Below the pieces are notes generated by a model. That model searched no databases and was not told the origin of the DNA. It saw nothing but the letters and a program-made list of their open reading frames with translations. A program made the translations under genes and the position numbers. A stretch of 64,000 bases of DNA, taken from Roseiflexus sp. GTDB lineage: Bacteria; Chloroflexota; Chloroflexia; Chloroflexales; Roseiflexaceae. This document shows positions 37,447 to 45,905 of this stretch, one piece after another. Where the stretch lies: NCBI GenBank assembly GCA_017743475.1, contig JAGHYV010000003.1:1-64000 (forward strand), in the 5' to 3' direction. Position 1 is the stretch's first letter, and each line of letters opens with the position of its first letter.

Positions 37447-38550
37447 ATGGATATCGTTACGATCATGCTCTTTGTTCTTGGGCTGGCGCTTCTGATCGCT
37501 GGGGCAGAGAGCCTGGTGCGCAGCGCGGCGCGCATGGCACTGGGGCTGGGTATTTCGCCACTGGTTGTAGGGTTGACAATTGTCGCTTTCGGCACCAGCT
37601 CGCCGGAACTGGCGGTTAGCATTCAGTCAGCGTTGTCCGGTCCAAATGGGGCGGATGTGGCCCTGGGCAATGTAGTTGGCAGCAATATCGCTAATGTGCT
37701 ACTGATCCTAGGGATTTCGGCAGCAATTACGCCGCTTGTCGTTCAGCAGCAACTGATCCGCCTTGATGTGCCACTGATGATTGGTATATCGGTGGTTGTC
37801 TTCGTCATGGCACTCGATGGGAGCATCAGCCGGATCGACGGCCTCATCCTGTTCGCTGGCATCGTCGCCTACACAGTCTTTGCTATTCGCCAGAGCCGCC
37901 GGGAGAGCTCCGAAGTGCAGGAAGAGTACCGTGCAGAGTTCGATGCCGACCGACCGCAATCGATTGGCGACTGGCTCAAAAATGTTGCTTTGCTGATCGG
38001 CGGTCTTGCACTGCTGGTCGTTGGATCACGCTGGATGGTTGACGGCGCAGTCGGTTTCGCGCGCATGCTCGGTGTCAGCGAACTGGTGATTGGATTAACG
38101 ATTGTGGCAGTTGGAACCTCACTGCCGGAAATTGCAACCTCAATCGTGGCAGCGCTGCGCGGCGAACGTGATATTGCGGTTGGCAATGTCGTTGGGAGTA
38201 ATATCTTCAATCTGCTCTCGGTACTTGGGCTGTCCAGCATTGTCGCGCCTACCGGCATTAGCGTTGCACCTGCGGCGCTCAATTTCGATATACCGGTGAT
38301 GATTGCCGTTGCCATCGCCTGTTTGCCGATTTTCTTCACCGGCAGGTTGATCGCTCGCTGGGAAGGCTGGCTGTTTTTGGGGTACTATATTGCCTATACG
38401 CTCTACCTGATCCTGGCAGCGTCGCAGCACGACATGCTGCCAGCATTTAGCGCGGTGATGACATTGTTTGTCCTGCCTCTGACGGCAGTCACCCTTGTTT
38501 TTCTGGCATGGCGCGCGCTCCGTGCTGAACGACGTGTGGCGCTTCCGTAG
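37447..38550 (+). CDS. CaCA-family Ca2+/cation antiporter
   Basis: A 367-residue membrane exchanger with about ten hydrophobic helices in two inverted halves. The alpha-repeat signatures are GLTIVAFGTSSPELAVSI (about residue 40) and GLTIVAVGTSLPEIATSIVA (about residue 220), each with the ion-binding glutamate, and each half also has GNVVGSNI. This matches YrbG-type sodium or proton/calcium exchangers. It stands alone, divergent from the kinase/PBP unit. The counter-ion cannot be inferred from sequence. Confidence 0.92.
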   Translation: MDIVTIMLFVLGLALLIAGAESLVRSAARMALGLGISPLVVGLTIVAFGTSSPELAVSIQSALSGPNGADVALGNVVGSNIANVLLILGISAAITPLVVQQQLIRLDVPLMIGISVVVFVMALDGSISRIDGLILFAGIVAYTVFAIRQSRRESSEVQEEYRAEFDADRPQSIGDWLKNVALLIGGLALLVVGSRWMVDGAVGFARMLGVSELVIGLTIVAVGTSLPEIATSIVAALRGERDIAVGNVVGSNIFNLLSVLGLSSIVAPTGISVAPAALNFDIPVMIAVAIACLPIFFTGRLIARWEGWLFLGYYIAYTLYLILAASQHDMLPAFSAVMTLFVLPLTAVTLVFLAWRALRAERRVALP

Positions 38551-38668
38551 TTCTCATATGGGTGATAGCAGCGAGTCGGCGGTTGCCAGCGTGGGGTGAG
38601 TGGTGGGCGATGGTGTCGTGGATTGAGGTTGAGCGCTTTCCGAAGCGCTGCTGATCGAGTGACCAGGC

Positions 38669-39514
38669 ATGCGATTGTTAGTATGGGCATGGATCGTCGG
38701 TACGATCCTGGTGACCGGGTGCAGCAGGGCGGCTCTCTCGCCGCCAACGCGCCTGGTTCCAACGCGCATGCTAACTCCTGCTCCTTCGCCAACGGCAGCA
38801 GCGGAACGCTCCGACAGCGGCTGGATCCTGGCTGCCTCCGGCGTCGAAGTGCGCACATTCATGACTGGCAAAGACTTATCAGACTCACCTGTTCCAATCT
38901 ACGCAGTGCGCCTGGATCCAGGAACGATCCGGCTGCGTATCCGGTATGATCCTGAGGCGCCGCAACCGCTGCGTACCTGGTTTGTAGCGCATCGTCCGCT
39001 CGTTGCGGTCAATGGAGGGTTCTTTACTGCCGAAAACCAGGCGACGGCACTCATCGTGAGCGACGGTACGGTCTATGGCACATCGTATGCTGGCTTCGGC
39101 GGGATGCTTGCCGCAACGCCCGACGGACGAATCTGGATTCAGGCGCTGCGCGATGAGCCGTATGATCCGAATATCCCGCTGGATCAGGCGATACAGTCGT
39201 TCCCTATGCTGATCTACCCTGGCGGTGTGGTTGCCAGCATCAACGACAATGGACAGCGCGCTCGACGCACGGCTGTCGCAATTGATCGCGCAGGGCGTGT
39301 GTTACTTGTTGTTTGCCCGACCAGCGCATTCTCGTTACAGGAACTGGCGGCGTGGCTGGCGTCCTCAGGTATGGAGATCGACCGGGCGCTTAACCTGGAC
39401 GGCGGGTCGTCAAGCGGCATCTTCGTGGATGCTGGCGCTGTTCGCTGGCAGATCGACTCGTTTGCGGCACTGCCTTCTGTACTCCTGATCGAATCTCGCC
39501 TATCCAGTGGATAA
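38669..39514 (+). CDS. Phosphodiester glycosidase (NAGPA-like) lipoprotein
   Basis: A lipoprotein signal with VTGC lipobox is followed by a short Pro/Thr linker and a NAGPA/DUF2233-type domain. The diagnostic motifs are VAVNGGFFTAEN (about residue 113), SFPMLIYPGG, RRTAVAIDRAG and RALNLDGGSSSG (about residue 245). The family includes enzymes removing N-acetylglucosamine from phosphodiester links, and bacterial members act on cell-envelope glycans. It follows the CaCA gene by about 120 nt on the same strand. The natural substrate is not known. Confidence 0.85.
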   Translation: MRLLVWAWIVGTILVTGCSRAALSPPTRLVPTRMLTPAPSPTAAAERSDSGWILAASGVEVRTFMTGKDLSDSPVPIYAVRLDPGTIRLRIRYDPEAPQPLRTWFVAHRPLVAVNGGFFTAENQATALIVSDGTVYGTSYAGFGGMLAATPDGRIWIQALRDEPYDPNIPLDQAIQSFPMLIYPGGVVASINDNGQRARRTAVAIDRAGRVLLVVCPTSAFSLQELAAWLASSGMEIDRALNLDGGSSSGIFVDAGAVRWQIDSFAALPSVLLIESRLSSG

Positions 39515-39657
39515 CTCTGGCGATACGTGTTCACATTTCTTCCGGGAGCAAGGGCTTTCACTCTCGTAAACGCGACGAAGACGGGATGCCCGCACTTCTG
39601 GGCGCGTGTGAGACGTGAACATTTCTCTAGCGTTCATAGTTGTAGCACTAGAGAGAA

Positions 39658-40530
39658 TCAGCCCGGACCACTGATGTCGCGTCGGCGGAAGAGAATGAGG
39701 GCGAAGACAAGAAAGAGCGCTGAGTAAACGGCAACCACAATCGTTGCCTGAAGCGGCGACGGAAGTTGGGTCAGATCGAGCGGCGCGGTCGTTTCTGGGC
39801 GCAAACCGAACGCATGACGATTCATCAATGTCAATGTGTTGATATTCTGTCCAATCGTCAGATTGTAGACCAGCGCCCACACGCCGCCAAGCACCCGCAG
39901 CAACGCCAGCGCGCCAAAGCCTGTTTCGACAATAATGTAGGACAGACCGATGGCCACCCCTCCTAAAACGGAACGGGTAAGGAGTGCAGCGTACGCGGTC
40001 AGCAGCACGTATGGCAGAAGTACATAGAGCGCGCGGAGTGTTGCCGGGATCAGGTTTATCAGGTCGCTAGACGTGATGCTGATCGCCGAGCCAAGGATTG
40101 GCGAAAGAATCACACTCAACAGCGACGCCAGCAGCATTGCCAGCAGCGTTGCTACCGTCAGCATGAGCATAATTGTGGTCAATTTTGCCAGCAGGTAGCG
40201 ATCACGCGCCGGATCGCGCGCCAGTTGAGTGCGTAGCGTACCCCAGCTATATTCGCTGCCGATGGCGCCAGCAACGAAGATCACTGCAAAGATGCCGCCA
40301 AGACTATTCACGTGGCTCAACGCCGTGGCAAAAATGCCGGGAAAGATCACGCCACGTCGCCACTCCTCGATCTGGGCGTTCACGACTCCGCTTTGCACCG
40401 GTATGATAATGGTCAGCGCAAACTGTGTCAGTATCTGCGCTACGAGCAAAACAAGAAAAAGGATCAGCAGGATCCAGCTCAACGGGCGGCGTGAGAGTTT
40501 GAGCCATTCAGCGCGAATGAGGTTGATCAT
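39658..40530 (-). CDS. ABC-2 type transporter permease
   Basis: A 290-residue membrane subunit with six hydrophobic helices (first at about residues 17-40) and the typical opening NLIRAEWLKLSRRPLSW. EYSWGTLRTQLARDPARDRYLLAK lies after the second helix, a common segment of ABC-2 permeases in two-gene exporters. Its ATG overlaps the stop of the ATP-binding protein gene, so the two form a pair. The transported compound is unknown; drug, peptide or lipid export is possible. Confidence 0.86.
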   Translation of the reverse strand: MINLIRAEWLKLSRRPLSWILLILFLVLLVAQILTQFALTIIIPVQSGVVNAQIEEWRRGVIFPGIFATALSHVNSLGGIFAVIFVAGAIGSEYSWGTLRTQLARDPARDRYLLAKLTTIMLMLTVATLLAMLLASLLSVILSPILGSAISITSSDLINLIPATLRALYVLLPYVLLTAYAALLTRSVLGGVAIGLSYIIVETGFGALALLRVLGGVWALVYNLTIGQNINTLTLMNRHAFGLRPETTAPLDLTQLPSPLQATIVVAVYSALFLVFALILFRRRDISGPG

Positions 40531-41432
40531 CGCCGTTCACGCTCAGCGGTGACTTCGAGAAAGAACTCTTCCAGACTACTTTCGTACTTGCGAATTTCTG
40601 CCACCGGCACGCCGCTAGCAGTTAGCAAGGCGTTGATATCGGCAGTACGATCGCCTGGCGCATCGATCAGAAACGCGCCACCACAGTCACTGACGCTGGA
40701 AATCCACGGTGTCGCGCGCAATAACGCTTCCGCGCGTTCACGTTCGCCAATCGTGCGCACCAGCACGCCACGCCGAACCAGCGCTGCCACTTCCCCCTGC
40801 GCGATGATTCGCCCCTGTTTAAGGATAGCGACTCGCTGACAGATCTGTTCGACTTCATGCAACATGTGGCTGCATAGAAAAACGGTGCGTCCACTATCTG
40901 CCAGTGAGCGCACCAGATTCCGAATCTCAAGCTGCCCGGCGGGATCAAGACCATTGGTTGGCTCGTCGAGCATAATCAGGCGCGGACGGTGCAACAGTGC
41001 CGCAGCAATGCCCAATCGCTGCTTCATACCCTGCGAATAGGCGCTGAACCGGTCACGTGCGCGACTGCTTAGATCGACCTGTTCCAGCACCTCGTCCACC
41101 CGACGGTCAGGAAGGCCAGCGGCGCGCGCCAGGACGCGCAGATTATCGCGCCCAGAAAGGTAGGGGTAAAACGCTGGCGATTCGATCATCGCCCCGACCT
41201 CACGCAACGCCGCAGCCGTTTCTTTCTGAATATCGTATCCCAGCACAAATGCACGCCCGGAGGTGGGACGGATGAGACCCAACAGCATGCTGATCGTAGT
41301 GGTTTTTCCCGCGCCATTCGGACCGAGGAACCCGAAGATTTCGCCAGAACGCACCTCCAGATTGATGCGATCAACAGCAACGCGGTCGCCAAACCGTTTT
41401 GTCAGTTCTTCGGTACGAATGGTCGTCTCCAT
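40527..41432 (-). CDS. ABC transporter ATP-binding protein
   Basis: A 301-residue ATPase for the adjacent ABC-2 permease. It has Walker A GPNGAGKTTTISMLLGL, signature YSQGMKQRLGIAAALL, Walker B RLIMLDEPTNGLDP and the switch histidine in FLCSHMLHEVEQ. A C-terminal extension of about 80 residues (from about residue 220) is typical of CcmA/NatA/BcrA-type exporter ATPases. The start METTIRTEELTKRFG at 41432 was chosen over a 21-codon-longer ORF. The substrate is not inferable. Confidence 0.9.
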   Translation of the reverse strand: METTIRTEELTKRFGDRVAVDRINLEVRSGEIFGFLGPNGAGKTTTISMLLGLIRPTSGRAFVLGYDIQKETAAALREVGAMIESPAFYPYLSGRDNLRVLARAAGLPDRRVDEVLEQVDLSSRARDRFSAYSQGMKQRLGIAAALLHRPRLIMLDEPTNGLDPAGQLEIRNLVRSLADSGRTVFLCSHMLHEVEQICQRVAILKQGRIIAQGEVAALVRRGVLVRTIGERERAEALLRATPWISSVSDCGGAFLIDAPGDRTADINALLTASGVPVAEIRKYESSLEEFFLEVTAERERR

Positions 41433-41829
41433 ACCCGAACCCCGCCTTTGCTCGGCGCCGCAGCCCGATGTCATCCTCCGTGCGCGGATTGGCACCCTGT
41501 GGAAGGAAGATGTTCATTCCAGGTGGACAAACACCGACATGCCAAAATGAAAGCGCAGTGCATCGAGCAGAGCAACGCGCCACGCGGTAAAACTGCGCCC
41601 GCCACATCCTGGTACGAAACTGCCGTGCTGCCAGGCACCAACGTACTGCACAATGCCTGTGCTGCTTCGATTGCTTTCGTTTGGTCGTGTTATCCGACAT
41701 CGACGTAGCAACATGGGATGCTATACCTACGCACCCGGTCGCGTTTCAACAACGTCGCTATGCACGACACTGGTGAACGCATAGCAACATCCTGCATGCG
41801 TACCATCTTTCAAGGCGAAAGAGGTACGA
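41433..41829. other. Intergenic region between ABC transporter and gatB
   Basis: About 400 nt with no convincing gene. Short ORFs on both strands show no family motif. The flanking genes are both on the minus strand, so this should hold the gatB 3' end and the ABC promoter, but no clear terminator or promoter was found. Confidence 0.5.
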
Positions 41830-43293
41830 TCAGCATGCAGTCTGTTCGCGCGCCAGTTCCTGTTCCAGCGCCTGCTGCACCGCCTGAGGGTTCGCCTGGC
41901 CACGGGTAGCTTTCATCACCTGCCCGATCAGGTACTTGATCGCCGTCAATTTGCCACGGCGGTACTCTTCGACCACCTTCGGGTTCCCGGCGATCACCTG
42001 CCGCACCAGGTCGGTCAGGGCATCACCAGCGCCAATCACTGCCAGACCCCGTTCAGCGACGATGACTGCCGGGGAGCGTCCTTCGCGGAACGCCGCCTCA
42101 AACGCTTCCTTAGCACTGGTGCGCGTGATGACGCCGTTGTTCAGCAGTTCCTGCACTTCCCCGATGTACTCCGGTCGCATCCGCTGCGCAGCGTGGGCTG
42201 GCGATTCACCGGTTTCCTTCAACAGGCGGAAGAACTCACCAGTCAACCAGTTGGCGACTTCCTTCGGCGTCACGCCGCGGGTGCGCGCTGCCGCCACCGC
42301 CTGCTCGTAGTAATCCGACACCGTCCGTTCATCGGTAAGCACGCTCGCGTCATACGCCGTCAGCCCATACTCCTCGATGAACCGAATGCGTCGTGCGTCG
42401 GGCAGCTCCGGCAGTTCAGCGCGCCGTTCATCGATCCAGGCATCGGTCAGGTGCAGCGGTGGAATATCCGGTTCCGGGAAATAGCGGTAATCTTCGGCAA
42501 ACTCTTTTGTGCGCTGAGCAACGGTTGTGCCGCTGATCTCGTCCCACCCACGAGTTGACTGGACGATCGGCTCGCCAGCTTTGAGCGCCCGGATCTGGCG
42601 TTCGATCTCATACGCCAGCGCCCGTTCAACGAAGCGAAATGAGTTGATGTTCTTAATCTCGACTTTTGCGCCATACTCCTGCTGACCGGCGGGTCGGACC
42701 GAGACGTTGGCATCGCAACGCAGCGCACCCGACTCCATATCGCCGCTGTTGACCCCGATCCAGACCAGGATCTGGCGCAACTTCTGAAAGTAGCGCCGCG
42801 CCTCCTCTGGCGAGGAGATATCCGGCTTTGAGACAATTTCCATCAGCGGCACACCGGCGCGGTTGAAATCGACGAGTGAACCGCCATCATTCGTATGGAT
42901 CAGTTTGCCGGTATCTTCCTCGATATGCACGCGCGTCAGGCGGATCCGTTTCGGACCGCTGTCCCCCTCGATCTCCACCCACCCATCGACACAGAGCGGA
43001 TCGTCATACTGACTGCGCTGATAGCCGGATGGCAGGTCGGCATAGAAATAGTTTTTGCGACTGATGACGTTGGTATGCGAGATACGGCAGTTGAGCGCCA
43101 GACCGGTGAGCGCTGCAAGTTCGATGGCGCGGCGGTTTGGCGTTGGCAGTGCGCCGGGCAGCCCCATGCACACCGGGCAGACGTGCGTATTAGGCGGTGC
43201 GTCTGCATAGTCGGCGCTGCAACCGCAGAACATTTTCGAGCGGGTCAGAATCTGAGCGTGGATCTCAAGACCAATGGTAACCAGGTAGTCCAT
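41830..43293 (-). CDS. gatB: Aspartyl/glutamyl-tRNA amidotransferase subunit B
   Basis: The kinase/tRNA-binding subunit of GatCAB, which converts misacylated Glu-tRNA(Gln) or Asp-tRNA(Asn). The 487-residue protein starts MDYLVTIGLEIHAQILTRSK, has CGC, CPVCMGLPGALPTPNRRAI (zinc cysteines), GYQRSQYDDPLC and IKNINSFRFVERALAYE, and ends with the GatB/YqeY domain (RGKLTAIKYLIGQVMKATRG). The 44 extra upstream codons in the ORF track are unlike the family. gatA and gatC are not in this window. Confidence 0.95.
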   Translation of the reverse strand: MDYLVTIGLEIHAQILTRSKMFCGCSADYADAPPNTHVCPVCMGLPGALPTPNRRAIELAALTGLALNCRISHTNVISRKNYFYADLPSGYQRSQYDDPLCVDGWVEIEGDSGPKRIRLTRVHIEEDTGKLIHTNDGGSLVDFNRAGVPLMEIVSKPDISSPEEARRYFQKLRQILVWIGVNSGDMESGALRCDANVSVRPAGQQEYGAKVEIKNINSFRFVERALAYEIERQIRALKAGEPIVQSTRGWDEISGTTVAQRTKEFAEDYRYFPEPDIPPLHLTDAWIDERRAELPELPDARRIRFIEEYGLTAYDASVLTDERTVSDYYEQAVAAARTRGVTPKEVANWLTGEFFRLLKETGESPAHAAQRMRPEYIGEVQELLNNGVITRTSAKEAFEAAFREGRSPAVIVAERGLAVIGAGDALTDLVRQVIAGNPKVVEEYRRGKLTAIKYLIGQVMKATRGQANPQAVQQALEQELAREQTAC

Positions 43294-43336
43294 GCGTTTC
43301 CCTGCACTGATACTTCTTCTGTAACGAATTATAGCA

Positions 43337-43825
43337 TCAACCGAGCTTATACCCGATCTGCCGCAGGAACCCTTTACGCCAGGCGATGTCCTCATCGCCT
43401 TCGATTCCCAGCGGCGAAGCGCCATCGATCACGCCAAGAACGCCGCGACCCTGATCGGTAACGGCGACGACCACCTCGAGCGGGTTGGCGGTGGCGCAGA
43501 AGATGCGGCAGACTTCGGGGACTGCCTTAATTGCGTTGAGCACATTGATGGGATAGTATCCTGTACCCAGAACCACGATGAACGTATGCCCGGCGCCGAT
43601 CGCCAGTGCATTGCGCCGCGCCAGGTCGATCAATGCCTCGTCGGTGCCGCTCCAGCGCACCAGACGTTTGCCGGACGCCTCACAGAACGCCAATCCGAAA
43701 GCGATGCCGGGGACGGTGTTGACCAGCGCTTCGTGAATGTCTTCGACGGTCTTGATGAAATGCGTCTGCCCCAGGATGATGTTCAGTCCATTCGGGTTTT
43801 CAACCGGTACGATGGTCAGTTGCAT
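43337..43825 (-). CDS. Adenosine-specific kinase family protein
   Basis: A 162-residue protein matching the small adenosine_kin (PF04008-type) family: NIILGQTHFIKTVEDIHEAL, GIAFGLAFCEASGKRLVRW, GTGYYPINVLNAIKAVPEV and QGRGVLGVIDGASPLGIE. The family was named from an archaeal structure; physiological function in bacteria is not well established. The start is MQLTIVPVE at 43825, with AAGGAG upstream at good spacing. It lies just after gatB's start in the opposite reading order (upstream of gatB on the same strand, 43 nt). Confidence 0.85.
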   Translation of the reverse strand: MQLTIVPVENPNGLNIILGQTHFIKTVEDIHEALVNTVPGIAFGLAFCEASGKRLVRWSGTDEALIDLARRNALAIGAGHTFIVVLGTGYYPINVLNAIKAVPEVCRIFCATANPLEVVVAVTDQGRGVLGVIDGASPLGIEGDEDIAWRKGFLRQIGYKLG

Positions 43826-43852
43826 ATGCGTCTCCTTCTGCTTTCGGCGCAT

Positions 43853-43881
43853 TTGACGCGCTTTTCTCCGGTTGGTATAAT
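43853..43881 (+). promoter_or_regulatory. Sigma70-like promoter
   Basis: TTGACG (43853-43858), a 17-nt spacer and a perfect TATAAT (43876-43881) point toward the plus-strand small membrane protein gene starting at 43930. An ATTATA at 43890-43895 could give a divergent -10 box for the adenosine-kinase-family gene. Confidence 0.65.
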
Positions 43882-43929
43882 CCGTGTGAATTATAGATCA
43901 ATGGTTCCCCGAGTGCAGGAGACGCCCCC

Positions 43930-44442
43930 ATGGACCTGAGTTACTTTACCACCCCGAATCCTGACTTTGGCGCCCCGGAGTGGGTCTTTTTTATTGCTCA
44001 GTTCGCGGTGGCTATTGTTGGTGCGTACCTGTCTTTCATGCACAGCGACGCGAACCCGGTGCGCGGTCCGGCGCTGCGGCGTCTGGGATACGCTATGGCG
44101 ATCCTGGGTCTGCTGGGGGCTACGGTTGGCGCGTTGCGCCGCAGCGCAATTGAGCCGTTCACTGCGCCCTACTGGATGACGCTCGTCACGGTTCTGTCCG
44201 TCCTGCTGGTCATCTACGCCATCTACTACGCTACTGCGGTTTATCCCGGTCGTCTGGCGGCATGGGAAGCGTCGCAGCGTGGCAAAGGCGCGCGCTCAGC
44301 GGTGCGTGTTCAGCAGGTTCAACGTTCAACACCGCGCGAGGGGAGCGCCCAGAGCGAAAAAGTCGTCTCCAACGGCGCAACGCCACGCCATTCGAGCGGG
44401 CGACGCGCCGCCCGTCGTGAGCACAAACGGCGCAACAAGTGA
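43930..44442 (+). CDS. Small three-helix membrane protein with basic tail
   Basis: A 170-residue protein of no family I recognise. Three hydrophobic helices (about residues 18-36, 50-68 and 78-98) are followed by about 60 residues rich in Arg, Lys, Ser and Gln, ending GRRAARREHKRRNK, which suggests a cytoplasmic RNA-, ribosome- or lipid-contacting tail. It has its own strong promoter (43853-43881). It converges with the minus-strand gene ending at 44450. Confidence 0.7.
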   Translation: MDLSYFTTPNPDFGAPEWVFFIAQFAVAIVGAYLSFMHSDANPVRGPALRRLGYAMAILGLLGATVGALRRSAIEPFTAPYWMTLVTVLSVLLVIYAIYYATAVYPGRLAAWEASQRGKGARSAVRVQQVQRSTPREGSAQSEKVVSNGATPRHSSGRRAARREHKRRNK

Positions 44443-44449
44443 TGCGTGG

Positions 44450-44830
44450 CTATCCAGGATCGGCGAACGTCGCCTTTCGCACCAGAAGGGATCCGCCGAC
44501 CCGGTATGCCAGGGTTGCATCGATCCGATAAGGTCTGCCGGGATTGCCAGCCAGCGGCACTTCCACGAACTCCTGATCGCCCGGAATGCTGGCGCTGCCG
44601 GTGGCGCCCTGTGCGCCGATGACATCCAGCACGGCGACGCGCGGGCGCGCGCCCCGCGCATAACGGAGCGCAATGCTTGCCACAGGCGGCGTGCTGTTGC
44701 TGACATGCGTCACCCGCGCCAGACGCAGCGGCGCGGGGCGCGCGCCGATGATCAGCGCCGCTGCCGCCGCTACTCCGATGCCAATGGCAACCCACCGTCG
44801 TTGTCGCATCAGATACTCTGCCAGACTCAT
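44450..44830 (-). CDS. Single-span membrane-anchored protein of unknown function
   Basis: From MSLAEYLMRQRRW at 44830 this is 126 residues: an N-terminal hydrophobic helix (VAIGIGVAAAAALIIGA) and a roughly 90-residue exported domain containing SIALRYARGARPRVAVLDVIG and VPLAGNPGRPYRIDATLAYRV. No family is recognised. The track ORF runs far upstream through the Lrp-domain gene in another frame and is not credible there. It starts 5 nt after the Lrp-type gene and probably shares its transcript. Confidence 0.65.
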   Translation of the reverse strand: MSLAEYLMRQRRWVAIGIGVAAAAALIIGARPAPLRLARVTHVSNSTPPVASIALRYARGARPRVAVLDVIGAQGATGSASIPGDQEFVEVPLAGNPGRPYRIDATLAYRVGGSLLVRKATFADPG

Positions 44831-44835
44831 CGGCG

Positions 44836-45114
44836 CTACGCCACTCCCATATCCCACGCCGCCTTCAGATCCTGCGCTGAGTAGCGCCGGAATGCCAGGA
44901 TGGTGCTGGTGCGCGTGATGCCGTCGATCCGCGCCAGACTTTCCGGCACAACCTCGGCAAGTTGTTCGTATTCCGCCAGCCGGAGCACCGCAATAATGTC
45001 GAAATCGCCGGTGACGCTGTACACTTCCGCGACATTCGGCAGGTTTGCGATTGCCTGAGCAGTCTGGGCGATCTTCGCCGGTTCGGTCTGAATGAGCACA
45101 AAAGCGGTAAGCAT
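44836..45114 (-). CDS. Stand-alone Lrp/AsnC ligand-binding (RAM) domain protein
   Basis: A 92-residue protein consisting only of the AsnC-type effector/dimerisation domain: AFVLIQTEPAKIAQTAQAIA, VTGDFDIIAVLRLAEYEQLA and ITRTSTILAFRRY. No helix-turn-helix precedes it, so it cannot bind DNA as a normal Lrp protein. Such domains may bind amino acids or partner with full-length regulators. AAAGGAAC supports the start at 45114. Neighbours are the small anchored protein downstream and a palindromic repeat region upstream. Confidence 0.85.
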   Translation of the reverse strand: MLTAFVLIQTEPAKIAQTAQAIANLPNVAEVYSVTGDFDIIAVLRLAEYEQLAEVVPESLARIDGITRTSTILAFRRYSAQDLKAAWDMGVA

Positions 45115-45159
45115 CGAGGTTCCTTTCGTTCTCGTGTATAATGCGCGCGACACGAGCGC

Positions 45160-45300
45160 CTGTCCGAATATGGAGATTGAGAATTAAGTCCGATGTGCGC
45201 CTCTTGCCGTCGGGGTGAACCCCTCGGCTAGTCAAGGCGAAGCCCGCCTGCGCGGGCTATAGCGGAATAATTACTCAAAGACCATATTCAGACATATCTG
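45160..45300. repeat. Composite palindromic intergenic element
   Basis: Nested inverted repeats: TCGGGGT/ACCCCTCGG-type arms near 45210-45230, AGCCCGC/GCGGGCT around CTGC at 45242-45260, and outer TGTCCGAATATGG versus CCATATTCAGACA. The layout resembles REP/MITE-like miniature elements. No other copy was noticed in this window. Confidence 0.55.
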
Positions 45301-45348
45301 CACCGTCCGGGTCGGCGGGCGGGTTCTTCAGAAAGCGTATCATACACC

Positions 45349-45894
45349 ATGACCGACGAGCAACGGCAACTGTCTGCTATGATTGTCTCCTGCGAAGATG
45401 TTGTCGCCTGGATGTGGCGGTACACGACAGCGCAATGGAACCGTTTCTTCGGGCTGAATGTCAGTCGCGTTCATGATCTTCTGTATGTCGGCGGCGAGTT
45501 TCGCGCCGATCAGTGGCCGCAGTTGCGCATGATAGGCATTCGCGCAGTGCTGAGCCTGCAGGCGGAGCGCGAGGATGTGTTTGACGGACCGCCGCCAGAG
45601 CGTGTGCTGCGTCTGGAAGTGATCGACTTCCACCCGCCAACGATTGAGCAGTTGCATCGCGCGGTAGCGTTTGTGCGCGACGCGCATGCGGATGGACTGG
45701 CAACCCTGATCCACTGTCACGCTGGCGTTGGGCGCGCGCCGCTGACTGCCGCAGCATACCTGGTAGCACAGGGCGCAACGAGCGTTGCGGCGCTGGAACA
45801 GGTGCGTCGCGCGCGACCGATCATTGGTCTCAACGAGCGCCAGATGCAACGTCTGATCGAGTGGGAACAGGCTGTGCGCGGATATCTGCTATAA
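45349..45894 (+). CDS. Dual-specificity/tyrosine protein phosphatase
   Basis: A 181-residue cysteine phosphatase of the DSP fold. The P-loop HCHAGVGRAP gives the CX5R signature (Cys123, Arg129). Upstream are VHDLLYVGGEFRADQW and IRAVLSLQAEREDVF, with the likely general-acid aspartate in IDFHPPT. The N-terminal 35 residues may be membrane-adjacent but show no signal peptide. It is followed 11 nt later by the large membrane protein gene on the same strand. The substrate (protein, lipid or nucleotide) cannot be told. Confidence 0.88.
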   Translation: MTDEQRQLSAMIVSCEDVVAWMWRYTTAQWNRFFGLNVSRVHDLLYVGGEFRADQWPQLRMIGIRAVLSLQAEREDVFDGPPPERVLRLEVIDFHPPTIEQLHRAVAFVRDAHADGLATLIHCHAGVGRAPLTAAAYLVAQGATSVAALEQVRRARPIIGLNERQMQRLIEWEQAVRGYLL

Positions 45895-45895
45895 T
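45890..45895 (+). promoter_or_regulatory. Possible -10 box close to a start codon
   Basis: TATAAT overlaps the end of the phosphatase gene and ends 10 nt before the ATG at 45906. Transcription from it would give an almost leaderless mRNA. No good -35 is visible. Confidence 0.35.
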
Positions 45896-45905
45896 TGCCG
45901 ACCTG

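Noticed and set aside
37158-37622. N-terminal extension of the histidine-kinase-like ORF (about 155 codons)
   Set aside because: The extension crosses a heptanucleotide repeat and the divergent promoter region and lacks family-like sequence; a GTG with GAGGTG upstream fits better.
44831-45235. N-terminal extension of the 261-aa ORF over the Lrp-domain gene
   Set aside because: This part is the wrong frame of the clearly recognisable AsnC-type domain; the ATG at 44830 starts the real small protein.
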